DNA from: Gillisia sp. CAL575
Lineage (GTDB): Bacteria; Bacteroidota; Bacteroidia; Flavobacteriales; Flavobacteriaceae
Direction of reading: 5' to 3'
Length of the DNA stretch: 64,000 nucleotides
Assembly: GCF_000403785.1 (NCBI RefSeq)
Contig: NZ_APHJ01000027.1
Coordinates: 1-64,000 of the forward strand
Shown one piece after another: positions 44,430 to 52,732 of this stretch. The notes beneath the pieces were generated by a model that saw nothing but the letters and a program-made list of their open reading frames with translations, searched no databases and was not told where the DNA came from. How positions within the stretch are numbered: the first letter of the stretch is position 1; each line of letters begins with the position of its first letter. The position numbers and the translations under genes were made by a program.

Positions 44430-47400
44430 TTACTTCATAACAACAATCAAATCATCAGAAAAAACCATTCGCCCTTCTGGTAAGATCACTTTATCAACTT
44501 CTCCATCTGTATGTGCGGTGATCGTTGTCTCCATTTTCATTGCTTCAATAATAAACAAAGGCTCATTCTTCTTAACTTTTTGACCCACCTTTACCAATAT
44601 TGAGGCAAGTGACCCTTGCAGGGGTGCTCCAATTTCAAGATCGTTCCCTTTGTCTTTTTTCTGATGAACTACTTTTTCCACCTTAATAGATTTATCTTGA
44701 ACTTGAACTGCTCTTGTTTGACCATTTATTTTAAAGAAAATACTTGCCATTCCTTCTTTATCAGATTCACCCACAGAGACAAGTTCTACTAATAAAGTTT
44801 TCCCCTTATCCATCTCTACAATAATTTCCTCTCCTATTTCCAATCCATAGAAAAAATTCTTGGTGGGGATAGAGATTACATTACCATAATCTTTATGATG
44901 ATTATAGGCTTCTATAAACACTTTTGGGTATAATTTATAAGATAAGAAATCGGACATATCCAATTCTCTGCCCATTCCATTTTTAAAAGTTTCTTTAAAT
45001 TCTGCTAACTCCTTATCAAAATCTATAGGCTCTAAATGTGCATTAGGTCTTTCGGTAAAAGCCTCTTCATCTTTTAAAACGATCTTCTGAATCTTTTCAG
45101 GAAAACCTCCAACAGGCTGACCTAAACTACCTTTAAAGAAACTTTTTACAGATTCTGGGAAAGAGATATTTTCTCCATTTTCCAACACATCATCAATAGA
45201 AAGATTATTACTCACTAAATACTGAGCCATGTCTCCAACAACTTTAGAGCTAGGTGTAACTTTTACAATATCCCCAAACAGATCATTTACTTCCGCATAC
45301 ATTTTTGTGATCTCATGAAACCTATTACTAAGCCCAAGAGATTCGGCTTGTGGTTTTAGGTTTGAATATTGCCCGCCAGGAATTTCGTGCTTATAAACCG
45401 CTGCGGAACCAGCTTTTAGTCCACTTTCAAAAGGGTAATAATAACTTCGAACTGCTTCCCAGTAATTTGAATATTCATTTAATTTATCCATATCAAAATC
45501 GTTCGCCCTATTTTGAAATTTCATCATTTCTACAATAGAGTTGAAATTAGGCTGAGAAGTTAAACCTGATAATCCTCCCAAGGCTACATCTACCACATCT
45601 ACTCCTGCTTCTATCGCTTTTAAATAGGTGGCCGCTTGGATTGATGAAGTGTCATGTGTATGTAAATGAATAGGAATATTAATTCTAGATTTTAATGCAG
45701 AGATCAATTCTTCTGCAGCGTATGGCTTCAATAGACCAGCCATATCTTTAATTCCTAAGATATGTGCTCCGGCATCTTCCATTTGCTTTGCCAATTGAAC
45801 GTAATATTCTAAAGTGTATTTTGTTCTTTTAGGATCCAATATATCCCCCGTATAACAAATAGAGGCTTCTGCAAGTCCGCCAGTGTTTTTTCTAACATAT
45901 TTTATACAAGGCTCAATAGATTTCATCCAGTTCAAAGAGTCGAATATCCTAAAAACATCTACCCCCTGTTCCCAAGATTCCGTCACAAATTTCTCGATAA
46001 GATTATCTGGGTATGCCGTATATCCTACTCCATTGGAACCTCTTAATAACATTTGTAATAAAACATTTGGCATTGCTTTTCTAAGCAACTGTAAACGTTC
46101 CCAAGGATTTTCTTTTAAGAAACGAAGACATACATCAAAGGTTGCACCTCCCCATACTTCCATAGAGAAAATATTTGAATGATTTTTTGCAAAACCCTCT
46201 GCAACCTTAACCATATCATAAGTTCGCATTCTGGTTGCGAGTAAACTTTGGTGCGCATCGCGCATTGTGGTATCTGTAAACTGAACTTTCCCTTGGTGTC
46301 TTAACCAACGAGAGAATTTCTCAGGACCCATTTCTGTAAGTAGATCCTTTGTTCCTTTTGGATAGTCCCCAAATTCATCAAACTTAGGCACCTTAGGAAT
46401 TAAGAATTTAGCTGAAGGGTCCTTAACCTTAACATCTGGATTACCATTTAAAGTAATGTCACCTAGAAAACTAACTATTTTATTCGCTCTATTCCTTGGT
46501 TCCTTAATTATGAAAAGATCTGGATTCTTATTTATAAAATTCACCGTCACATTCCCTTTTCTAAAGGTATCGTGAGCCAAGATATTATCTAGAAAACTCA
46601 TATTGGTCTTTACACCTCTCACTCTAAATTCTGCGAGGGCCCTTCTCATCTTTCTACAAGCTCCGTCTAAAGTTCTACTACTGGCAGAAACTTTTACTAG
46701 CATCGAATCAAAGAATGGGGAAATCTTAACCCCTTGATAAATACTTCCTGCATCTAAACGTATCCCGAAACCAGAAGCACTTCTATAAGTAGTGATCGTT
46801 CCGTAATCTGGTTTAAAGTCATTTTGTGGATCTTCTGTAGTGATTCTACACTGTAATGCGAAACCATTTGTCTTTAAACTTTCCTGACCTGCTATTTTTA
46901 TTTGCTCGTCAGATAATTTGTAATTGCCAGCGATAAAAATTTGAGCCTTTACTAGATCTATTCCTGTAATCACTTCGGTAACCGTATGCTCTACTTGAAT
47001 TCGTGGATTTACTTCTATAAAATAGATCTCATTGTCTTCCACCAAAAACTCAACCGTTCCAATATTATTATAATTTACTGCTCTACATATATCTAAAGCA
47101 TACTTATATAGTTTGTTCTTTGTATCTTCTTTTAAACCTAAAGAAGGAGCAAATTCAATCACTTTTTGATAACGCCTTTGCACAGAGCAATCTCTCTCAA
47201 AAAGATGCACCATATTGCCATGGTTATCTGCTACTATCTGAATTTCTATATGCTTTGGATTCTCAACGAATTTTTCAATAAAAACTGTGTCATCACCAAA
47301 GGCATTTCCCGCTTCTCGTTTAGATTCTGGAAAGGCCTTTCTTAATTGTTCTTCATCTCTAATCACCCGCATTCCACGTCCTCCTCCTCCAGAAGCAGCT

Positions 47401-47879
47401 TTCAGCATGACAGGATAACCTATAATTTTTGCCTCTTCTAAAGCGATTTCTACGGAAGTTAGCTCCTTTTCATTACTCTTTATAATGGGAACATTATTAG
47501 CAACAGCAACTTTCTTAGCCATTACTTTATCTCCTAAAGACTTCAAAACTGAAACTTTTGGTCCTATAAAAATAATATCATTTTCTTCACATTGTTTTGC
47601 GAATTCAGCATTTTCTGAAAGAAAACCGTAGCCAGGATGAATAGCATCTACATTATTTTTTTTAGCAACTTGTATAATTGCCTTGATATTTAAATATGGC
47701 TTCAGCGGGTCGTTGTCCTCCCCTATTTGGTAAGATTCATCGGCTTTGTAGCGGTGCAAAGAGTACCTATCTTCAAAGGTATAAATCCCCACTGTTTTTA
47801 ATCCAATTTCGGTGCAGGCACGAAAAATTCTGATGGCTATTTCTCCTCTATTTGCTACTAAAACCTTTTTAATCTTCAT
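44430..47879 (-). CDS. pyc: pyruvate carboxylase
   Basis: An 1149-residue single-chain enzyme that makes oxaloacetate from pyruvate, bicarbonate and ATP. The biotin carboxylase part (1-455) starts KVLVANRGEIAIRIFRAC and has the ATP-grasp loop ASGGGGRGMR. The carboxyltransferase barrel (about 530-800) shows TMRDAHQSLLATR and the metal site HLHTHDTSS. The C-terminal carrier domain ends with the biotinyl lysine in EAMKMETT. The biotin ligase needed to charge it is at 59869-60600. Confidence 0.97.
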   Translation of the reverse strand: MKIKKVLVANRGEIAIRIFRACTEIGLKTVGIYTFEDRYSLHRYKADESYQIGEDNDPLKPYLNIKAIIQVAKKNNVDAIHPGYGFLSENAEFAKQCEENDIIFIGPKVSVLKSLGDKVMAKKVAVANNVPIIKSNEKELTSVEIALEEAKIIGYPVMLKAASGGGGRGMRVIRDEEQLRKAFPESKREAGNAFGDDTVFIEKFVENPKHIEIQIVADNHGNMVHLFERDCSVQRRYQKVIEFAPSLGLKEDTKNKLYKYALDICRAVNYNNIGTVEFLVEDNEIYFIEVNPRIQVEHTVTEVITGIDLVKAQIFIAGNYKLSDEQIKIAGQESLKTNGFALQCRITTEDPQNDFKPDYGTITTYRSASGFGIRLDAGSIYQGVKISPFFDSMLVKVSASSRTLDGACRKMRRALAEFRVRGVKTNMSFLDNILAHDTFRKGNVTVNFINKNPDLFIIKEPRNRANKIVSFLGDITLNGNPDVKVKDPSAKFLIPKVPKFDEFGDYPKGTKDLLTEMGPEKFSRWLRHQGKVQFTDTTMRDAHQSLLATRMRTYDMVKVAEGFAKNHSNIFSMEVWGGATFDVCLRFLKENPWERLQLLRKAMPNVLLQMLLRGSNGVGYTAYPDNLIEKFVTESWEQGVDVFRIFDSLNWMKSIEPCIKYVRKNTGGLAEASICYTGDILDPKRTKYTLEYYVQLAKQMEDAGAHILGIKDMAGLLKPYAAEELISALKSRINIPIHLHTHDTSSIQAATYLKAIEAGVDVVDVALGGLSGLTSQPNFNSIVEMMKFQNRANDFDMDKLNEYSNYWEAVRSYYYPFESGLKAGSAAVYKHEIPGGQYSNLKPQAESLGLSNRFHEITKMYAEVNDLFGDIVKVTPSSKVVGDMAQYLVSNNLSIDDVLENGENISFPESVKSFFKGSLGQPVGGFPEKIQKIVLKDEEAFTERPNAHLEPIDFDKELAEFKETFKNGMGRELDMSDFLSYKLYPKVFIEAYNHHKDYGNVISIPTKNFFYGLEIGEEIIVEMDKGKTLLVELVSVGESDKEGMASIFFKINGQTRAVQVQDKSIKVEKVVHQKKDKGNDLEIGAPLQGSLASILVKVGQKVKKNEPLFIIEAMKMETTITAHTDGEVDKVILPEGRMVFSDDLIVVMK

Positions 47880-47983
47880 CTATGCGTTATGTTTTTGGAT
47901 ATTATAATTTTATGTTCTGAAAGTTATTAAATAAAATAGGTACGCAGCAAGGAAGAACCTCGATTAAAAGAAAGAATTAACAA

Positions 47984-48010
47984 AAAAAGCTACCAATCTG
48001 GTAGCTTTTT
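47984..48010 (-). terminator. intrinsic terminator of yaaA
   Basis: A perfect 11-base stem AAAAAGCTACC/GGTAGCTTTTT with a 5-base loop; the A-run gives T7 on the minus strand, 48 bases past the yaaA stop. Confidence 0.85.
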
Positions 48011-48057
48011 GAGTATTCAAAAAAATAGGCCTCATTAATTGATATATCCTGATTATA

Positions 48058-48819
48058 TCATCTTATAAATACTAATTCCGTATTGTTTGAAGATTCCGCT
48101 TCACTGAATTTATAACCATCATAGTCAAAACCCTTAAGTTCCTCGACAGTTTCAACTTCCTTATCCACAATAAACCGAACCATGGATCCTCTAGCTTTCT
48201 TAGCAAAGAAGCTTACTATTTTAAGTTTCCCTTTGCTGAAGTCTTTAAAAACCGGTGTAATTATCCTAGCCTTTAGCTTTTTGCTGTCTACTGCTTTAAA
48301 ATACTCGTTACTAGCAAGATTTATGAAAAGCTCCTCTTTTTGCATTTCTTTATTCAAGAAATCTGTTATTTTCTTTTGCCAGATTTCATAAAGATTCTTC
48401 TTAGAATAAAGTCCAACGCTGGTTCCCATTTCTAATCTATAAGGCTGGATTATGTCTAATGGTTTTAAAACACCATAAAGACCAGACAGAATCCTCAATC
48501 TCTCTTGAATAAAATCAAGTTTTTCTATAGGTAAAGAATACGCATCTAAACCCGTGTAGACATCGCCGTTAAAAGCGTACATAGCGGGTCTTGAATTTTC
48601 TTTAGTATGTTCTTCCTGAAAATCTTTATATCTCCCATAATTGAGATCTGCAAGTTTATCGCTTATATCCATGAGTTTAGAAACTTCATCTTTGGACATT
48701 CTAGACATTTTGCGATTGATCTTTATTGCAGTATCTAAAAACTGAGGTTGAGTACCACGTGAGGTGGGTAATTTAGTTTCAAAATCGAGACTTTTAGCCG
48801 GGGATAAAACAATCTTCAT
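48058..48819 (-). CDS. yaaA: YaaA-family peroxide stress protein
   Basis: A 253-residue member of the YaaA (DUF328) family. It starts with the signature [13 protein letters not shown] and contains [26 protein letters not shown] and YRLEMGT, followed by [10 protein letters not shown] and [14 protein letters not shown]. YaaA limits free iron during peroxide stress and binds DNA in E. coli. It is a single-gene unit with its own terminator. Confidence 0.93.
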   Translation of the reverse strand: MKIVLSPAKSLDFETKLPTSRGTQPQFLDTAIKINRKMSRMSKDEVSKLMDISDKLADLNYGRYKDFQEEHTKENSRPAMYAFNGDVYTGLDAYSLPIEKLDFIQERLRILSGLYGVLKPLDIIQPYRLEMGTSVGLYSKKNLYEIWQKKITDFLNKEMQKEELFINLASNEYFKAVDSKKLKARIITPVFKDFSKGKLKIVSFFAKKARGSMVRFIVDKEVETVEELKGFDYDGYKFSEAESSNNTELVFIR

Positions 48820-49043
48820 AAAGAGTTGATTTTTTTATTTGTAAGCGGAAATTTAATTCCTGAATTATGAACTCAAAAATAACAATCTAAGCAGAAGTTA
48901 AAAACGCTTTATCTAACTTCTTATCAATACAAGTATTGAAAGATTTTATTCTCACTTTTGGGTTTTATAAATTAGAAGTGTCGCCTTAATTTTTATCTTG
49001 ATGCTTCCTAGTTAAGTACTAAAGAATCGTTTTGAGTTGCTTT
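48820..49043. other. intergenic sequence, nothing recognised
   Basis: AT-rich sequence upstream of yaaA and before the structured element. I see no coding frame and no element matching TAnnTTTG on the minus strand that would serve yaaA. Confidence 0.5.
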
Positions 49044-49140
49044 TGTTGCGTGAGGGATTAAGGCGTTGTTGAAGCTCTCCCTATTTTCATCGGGAAGCGA
49101 CCGCCAAAAGCCCGACCCCAATTTTTATTGGGGGCACGCC
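49044..49140. other. compact GC-rich structured element abutting rluD
   Basis: About 97 bases much richer in GC than the surroundings. The ends GCGTG (49049-49053) and CACGC (49135-49139) pair. Inside, GGCG/CGCC encloses TCCC/GGGA, and a separate hairpin CCCCAAT/ATTGGGG follows, giving a three-way-junction layout. It directly touches the rluD stop on the opposite strand. It could be a terminator-like repeat or a small structured RNA; I recall similar sequences after genes in other flavobacteria but cannot verify it. Confidence 0.45.
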
Positions 49141-50202
49141 CTAAGAATCCATATAATCCTTTTGATTAATAGAATATTTACGCCATTTCTCGATACATTC
49201 CTGAATATCCTGTGGAACTTCAGAATCGAAACTCATCCATTCCTTAGTTTCAGGATGTGTAAATCCGAGAGTTTTAGCATGCAAAGCCTGTCTAGGAAGT
49301 ACTTTAAAACAGTTGTCTACAAACTGTTTGTATTTAGTAAAGGTGGTTCCTTTTAAGATCTTTTCTCCTCCATAACGCTCATCGTTAAACAACGTGTGTC
49401 CAATATGTTTCATATGAACTCTAATCTGGTGAGTTCTTCCGGTTTCCAACTTACAGGAAACTAAAGTTACATAACCAAAACGCTCTAAAACCTTGAAGTG
49501 AGTTACTGCAGGTTTCCCTTGCTCCTCATGATCGTCCACATAAACAGTATTTTGCAATCTATTTTTTGGATGTCTCCCTATATTTCCTTCTATTCTGCCT
49601 TCATCTTCTTCCACATTCCCCCAAACTAAAGCGATGTACTCCCGAGAGCTGGTTTTCTTAAAGAATTGCTTAGATAAATGCGTCATCGCAGTCTCTGTCT
49701 TGGCAATCACCAACAATCCGCTAGTATCCTTATCTATCCTATGGACTAATCCTGGACGCTCGCTACTATTATTCGGTAAATTATCTATGTGGAAAATAAG
49801 AGCATTTATAAGGGTACCGCTATAGTTCCCATGGCCTGGATGCACTACCATCCCTGCCGGCTTATTGATCACCATTAAAGAATCGTCCTCGTAAACAATG
49901 TTTAGCGGAATATCTTCTGGAGTAAGTAAAAACTCGTAAGGAGGATGTTCGAACATCACTTGCACTACATCTCCCGGTTTCACCTTGTAATTAGATTTTA
50001 CTGGCGTGGTATTTACATAAATATTACCATCTTTGGCTGCTTTCTGAATTTTACTTCTCGTGGCATTCTCAATATAGTTCATAAGGTATTTATCTACCCT
50101 AAGTGGCTGTTGGCCTTTATCTGCAGTAAATTTATGGTGTTCGTAAAGATCGTCGTCTTGAGTGTCTTCCAGTTCTGGACCTATTAATTTAGAATTCGTC
50201 AT
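49141..50202 (-). CDS. rluD: RluA/RluD-family pseudouridine synthase
   Basis: A 353-residue rRNA pseudouridine synthase. An S4 RNA-binding domain (about 33-95, LRVDKYLMNYIENATRSKIQ) precedes the catalytic domain, where HRIDKDTSGLLVIAK holds the catalytic Asp. LETGRTHQIRVHMKHIG is the second conserved motif. I chose the ATG at 50202, which overlaps the upstream PASTA gene by 14 bases; a frame running to 50253 adds only Met-rich sequence inside that gene. RluD modifies helix 69 of 23S rRNA in other bacteria. Confidence 0.92.
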   Translation of the reverse strand: MTNSKLIGPELEDTQDDDLYEHHKFTADKGQQPLRVDKYLMNYIENATRSKIQKAAKDGNIYVNTTPVKSNYKVKPGDVVQVMFEHPPYEFLLTPEDIPLNIVYEDDSLMVINKPAGMVVHPGHGNYSGTLINALIFHIDNLPNNSSERPGLVHRIDKDTSGLLVIAKTETAMTHLSKQFFKKTSSREYIALVWGNVEEDEGRIEGNIGRHPKNRLQNTVYVDDHEEQGKPAVTHFKVLERFGYVTLVSCKLETGRTHQIRVHMKHIGHTLFNDERYGGEKILKGTTFTKYKQFVDNCFKVLPRQALHAKTLGFTHPETKEWMSFDSEVPQDIQECIEKWRKYSINQKDYMDS

Positions 50203-50821
50203 TGTTGTCATTATCATTTTCGATTGCATCTTCATCGATGCTATCATCTTCATTTAAATTTCCGGTATATCTTCCAGATCCATCTCCTAGAACTAAATCT
50301 ATTTTGGCCGTTTTCATAAGTTCTTCTCCCGCTTGCACCAATTTTCCTTTGTGTCTTAACTCCAAAACTGCATCTTTAGCGATGTCTGGCTTATAAGTAA
50401 TCGATCCAATTTCGAAACCTAATGAACGTAAAGTAGGTTCTACCTGTCTTCTCGTTCTACGTATAAGATCTGGAATCATTACTTTTCCGAATCCTGATGG
50501 ATTTAAGGTGAGGTATATTTTTCTATTTTCTTTTACGAATTTTCCAGGTTGCGGCACTTGATCTATCACCGAGTATTTAGGGTAATCTGGATTAAAGTTT
50601 GCCGAATCTAAGATTTCATAACGAAGATCCAATTCATCTAAAGTTATCTCTACCCTACCCAAGGATAATTTTGCCAAATCTGGAACTTTTATGCGTTCAT
50701 CCTGATTGGTAGAATGTTCTAACCATTGCATAGTTAGAAAAGCTAGCACCACAAGTGCAGCAATTGCTAAACCTATTTGAATTAAAAAGGTTTTGCTGAA
50801 GATAAATTTGAATAGGCTCAT
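50189..50821 (-). CDS. membrane-anchored PASTA-domain protein
   Basis: A 210-residue protein with one N-terminal membrane helix (about 12-30) and two PASTA domains outside (about 42-110, IKVPDLAKLSLGRVEITL; and 115-182, VMIPDLIRRTRRQVEPTLRS). The C-terminal 25 residues are nearly all acidic. PASTA domains sense peptidoglycan fragments or beta-lactams, but no kinase domain is present. The neighbour ddl, a cell-wall enzyme, is divergent from it. Confidence 0.85.
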   Translation of the reverse strand: MSLFKFIFSKTFLIQIGLAIAALVVLAFLTMQWLEHSTNQDERIKVPDLAKLSLGRVEITLDELDLRYEILDSANFNPDYPKYSVIDQVPQPGKFVKENRKIYLTLNPSGFGKVMIPDLIRRTRRQVEPTLRSLGFEIGSITYKPDIAKDAVLELRHKGKLVQAGEELMKTAKIDLVLGDGSGRYTGNLNEDDSIDEDAIENDNDNNDEF

Positions 50822-50838
50822 AAATTATTTATAAAAGG

Positions 50839-50846
50839 CAAAGATA
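50839..50846 (-). promoter_or_regulatory. -7 promoter element of the PASTA-rluD operon
   Basis: The minus strand reads TATCTTTG, 17 bases before the ATG at 50821. It lies back to back with the ddl promoter. Confidence 0.4.
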
Positions 50847-50862
50847 TAAAAACGCAAGGGTT

Positions 50863-50893
50863 TTGGTAGCACCCACTATTAGTCATATTTTTG
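50863..50893 (+). promoter_or_regulatory. promoter of ddl
   Basis: TTG (50863-50865), 20 bases, then TATTTTTG (50886-50893). Both elements fit the consensus and the leader to the ATG at 50923 is about 25 bases. Confidence 0.6.
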
Positions 50894-50922
50894 TTAACGT
50901 AAATTAAAGCTGTTTATTTAAT

Positions 50923-51903
50923 ATGAAGAAAAGAATTGCCATTGCCATGGGAGGTTATTCCAGTGAATACAGGATCTCTATTAACAGCGGAAACGTAGTT
51001 TACAAAAATCTAGATCGTGCTATTTATGAGCCATATAGAGTTCATATTATGCAAAATGAATGGTTTGTAGTTGCAGATGATGACACTCCTTATCCAATAA
51101 ATAAAAGTGATTTTACAGTAAAGATCAAGGACAAAAAAATTCAATTTGATTGTGTTTTTAATACCATCCATGGAACTCCAGGAGAAAACGGACTTTTACA
51201 AGCATATTTGGACTTGGTAGGCATCCCTCAAACCTCTTGCGGATTCTATCAAGCCGCCCTTACCTTTAATAAACGCGATCTTATTAGTGTTCTAAAACCC
51301 TACGGAATTAAAGCTGCATCTAACTATTTCCTTGATAAAGGAGATGAAGTTGAAGTGGAAGAAATTATTGCCAAAGTTGGATTACCATGCTTTGTAAAAG
51401 CTAATAAAGCTGGTAGTAGTTTTGGAATCACTAAGGTGAAAGCTGCTGAAGACTTGGAACAAGCGGTAAAAATTGCACTTAAGGAAGATGACGAAGTGAT
51501 TATTGAATCGTTTTTAGATGGGACTGAAGTTTCTGTGGGGGTAATTATGTATAAAGGAAAGATTTTAGCATTGCCAGTCACCGAGATTGTTTCTGAAAAT
51601 GAATTTTTCGATTATGAAGCTAAATATTTAGGAAAGTCTGAAGAGATCACCCCTGCTAGAATTACTAAAGAACAAACTAAAAAAGTCCAAAATCTGGCTG
51701 AATTGATATACTCTAAATTAAAAATGAAAGGGTTTACACGTTCAGAATTTATATTTCATAACGACGAACCTCATTTTATAGAGATGAACACTACACCGGG
51801 GCTCAGCGAAGCTAGTATTTTACCTCAACAAGCCGAAAAAGCAGAGATCAGTTTACCACAGCTTTTTGGAAGCGCTATTGAAGCTGCCTTGAAGGTTCAT
51901 TAA
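50923..51903 (+). CDS. ddl: D-alanine--D-alanine ligase
   Basis: A 326-residue ATP-grasp ligase for the peptidoglycan dipeptide. The N-terminal AMGGYSSEYRISINSG binds D-Ala, FNTIHGTPGENGLLQAYLDL follows (only the NTIHGTPGENG core is diagnostic), PCFVKANKAGSSFGITKV is the ATP loop, and FIEMNTTPGLSEASILPQQA holds the metal-binding Glu/Asn. The length is slightly over 300, as usual. coaD follows 53 bases later with its own promoter element. Confidence 0.95.
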   Translation: MKKRIAIAMGGYSSEYRISINSGNVVYKNLDRAIYEPYRVHIMQNEWFVVADDDTPYPINKSDFTVKIKDKKIQFDCVFNTIHGTPGENGLLQAYLDLVGIPQTSCGFYQAALTFNKRDLISVLKPYGIKAASNYFLDKGDEVEVEEIIAKVGLPCFVKANKAGSSFGITKVKAAEDLEQAVKIALKEDDEVIIESFLDGTEVSVGVIMYKGKILALPVTEIVSENEFFDYEAKYLGKSEEITPARITKEQTKKVQNLAELIYSKLKMKGFTRSEFIFHNDEPHFIEMNTTPGLSEASILPQQAEKAEISLPQLFGSAIEAALKVH

Positions 51904-51925
51904 TTCTGAACTTAGTGTAATTAGC

Positions 51926-51933
51926 TATATTTG
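51926..51933 (+). promoter_or_regulatory. -7 promoter element of coaD
   Basis: TATATTTG, 23 bases before the ATG at 51957. No clear -33 TTG. Confidence 0.45.
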
Positions 51934-51956
51934 TTATACATCACAAACACAACTTC

Positions 51957-52406
51957 ATGAAAAGAGCAGTTTTCCCAGGGTCTTTTGATCCCATAACTTT
52001 AGGTCATGTAGATATCTTGGACCGGTCACTACCACTTTTTGATGAAATTATTCTTGCAATTGGAACCAATTCCGATAAAAAATATATGTTCTCCTTAGAA
52101 GATAGAGTTCAGTTTTTAGAAGAAACTTTTAAAAATGAACCTAAAATAAAAGTGATGACATATAAAGGACTTACTGTAGATTTTTGTAAAAAGGAAAATG
52201 CAGCATTTATCTTACGAGGTTTAAGAAATTCTATAGATCTGGAATTCGAAAAAACCATAGGTCAAACCAATTATAAAATGTCGGGGATAGAAACCGTTTT
52301 CTTAATCTCTTCGTCTGGCAAAGGGCATATTTCCTCTAGCGTAGTACGTGACGTTCGAAAAAATGGTGGTGACTTTTCTTTTATGGTTCCAAAAGACGTT
52401 AAATAA
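51957..52406 (+). CDS. coaD: phosphopantetheine adenylyltransferase
   Basis: A 149-residue nucleotidyltransferase that makes dephospho-CoA. FPGSFDPITLGHVDI carries the T/HxGH motif, FILRGLRNSIDLEFE the phosphopantetheine site, and the C-terminal SSSGKGHISSSVVRDV the ISSTxxR-type motif. The length is a little below E. coli's. It is followed by the large palindromic repeat cluster. Confidence 0.94.
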   Translation: MKRAVFPGSFDPITLGHVDILDRSLPLFDEIILAIGTNSDKKYMFSLEDRVQFLEETFKNEPKIKVMTYKGLTVDFCKKENAAFILRGLRNSIDLEFEKTIGQTNYKMSGIETVFLISSSGKGHISSSVVRDVRKNGGDFSFMVPKDVK

Positions 52407-52442
52407 AAAGTTTTATTTAAGAATAAGTATATGGTTCCTTTA

Positions 52443-52713
52443 AGATTTCTCTACTTCGCTCGAAATGACAAAAAGAAACTATTCGTGAATTCGTGGTAAA
52501 TATTTATTCCAATATATAGATTCCTCCTGTCGTCGGAATGACAAAGCACAAAATGTCATCCTGAGCTTGTCGAAGGATCTCAGCGAATTAAAATATCCTA
52601 TTCTAGAGACTCCTCTTCCGTCGGAATGACAAGATCAATAAATTAAAGACTTCTCGACTTCGCTCGAAGTGACAAAAGCGCAAATGTCATACTGAACCTG
52701 TCCAAGGATCTCA
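52443..52713. repeat. cluster of six palindromic REP-like units
   Basis: Four units read AGAnTyCTC...ATGAC or GGAATGAC: 52443-52469, 52518-52542, 52607-52630 and 52647-52673. Two units are in reverse orientation, beginning TGTCAT and ending GGATCTCA: 52554-52582 and 52685-52713. The order is plus, plus, minus, plus, plus, minus. Each can form a hairpin, for example CTTCG/CGAAG. They fill the whole gap between coaD and the convergent receptor gene and belong to the same family as those in the trp operon, with a different core. Confidence 0.85.
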
Positions 52714-52732
52714 TAAGACCCAAATCGTTTTG

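Noticed and set aside
52443-52713. A CRISPR array
   Set aside because: The repeats alternate orientation, vary in sequence and have irregular spacing; no cas gene is near.
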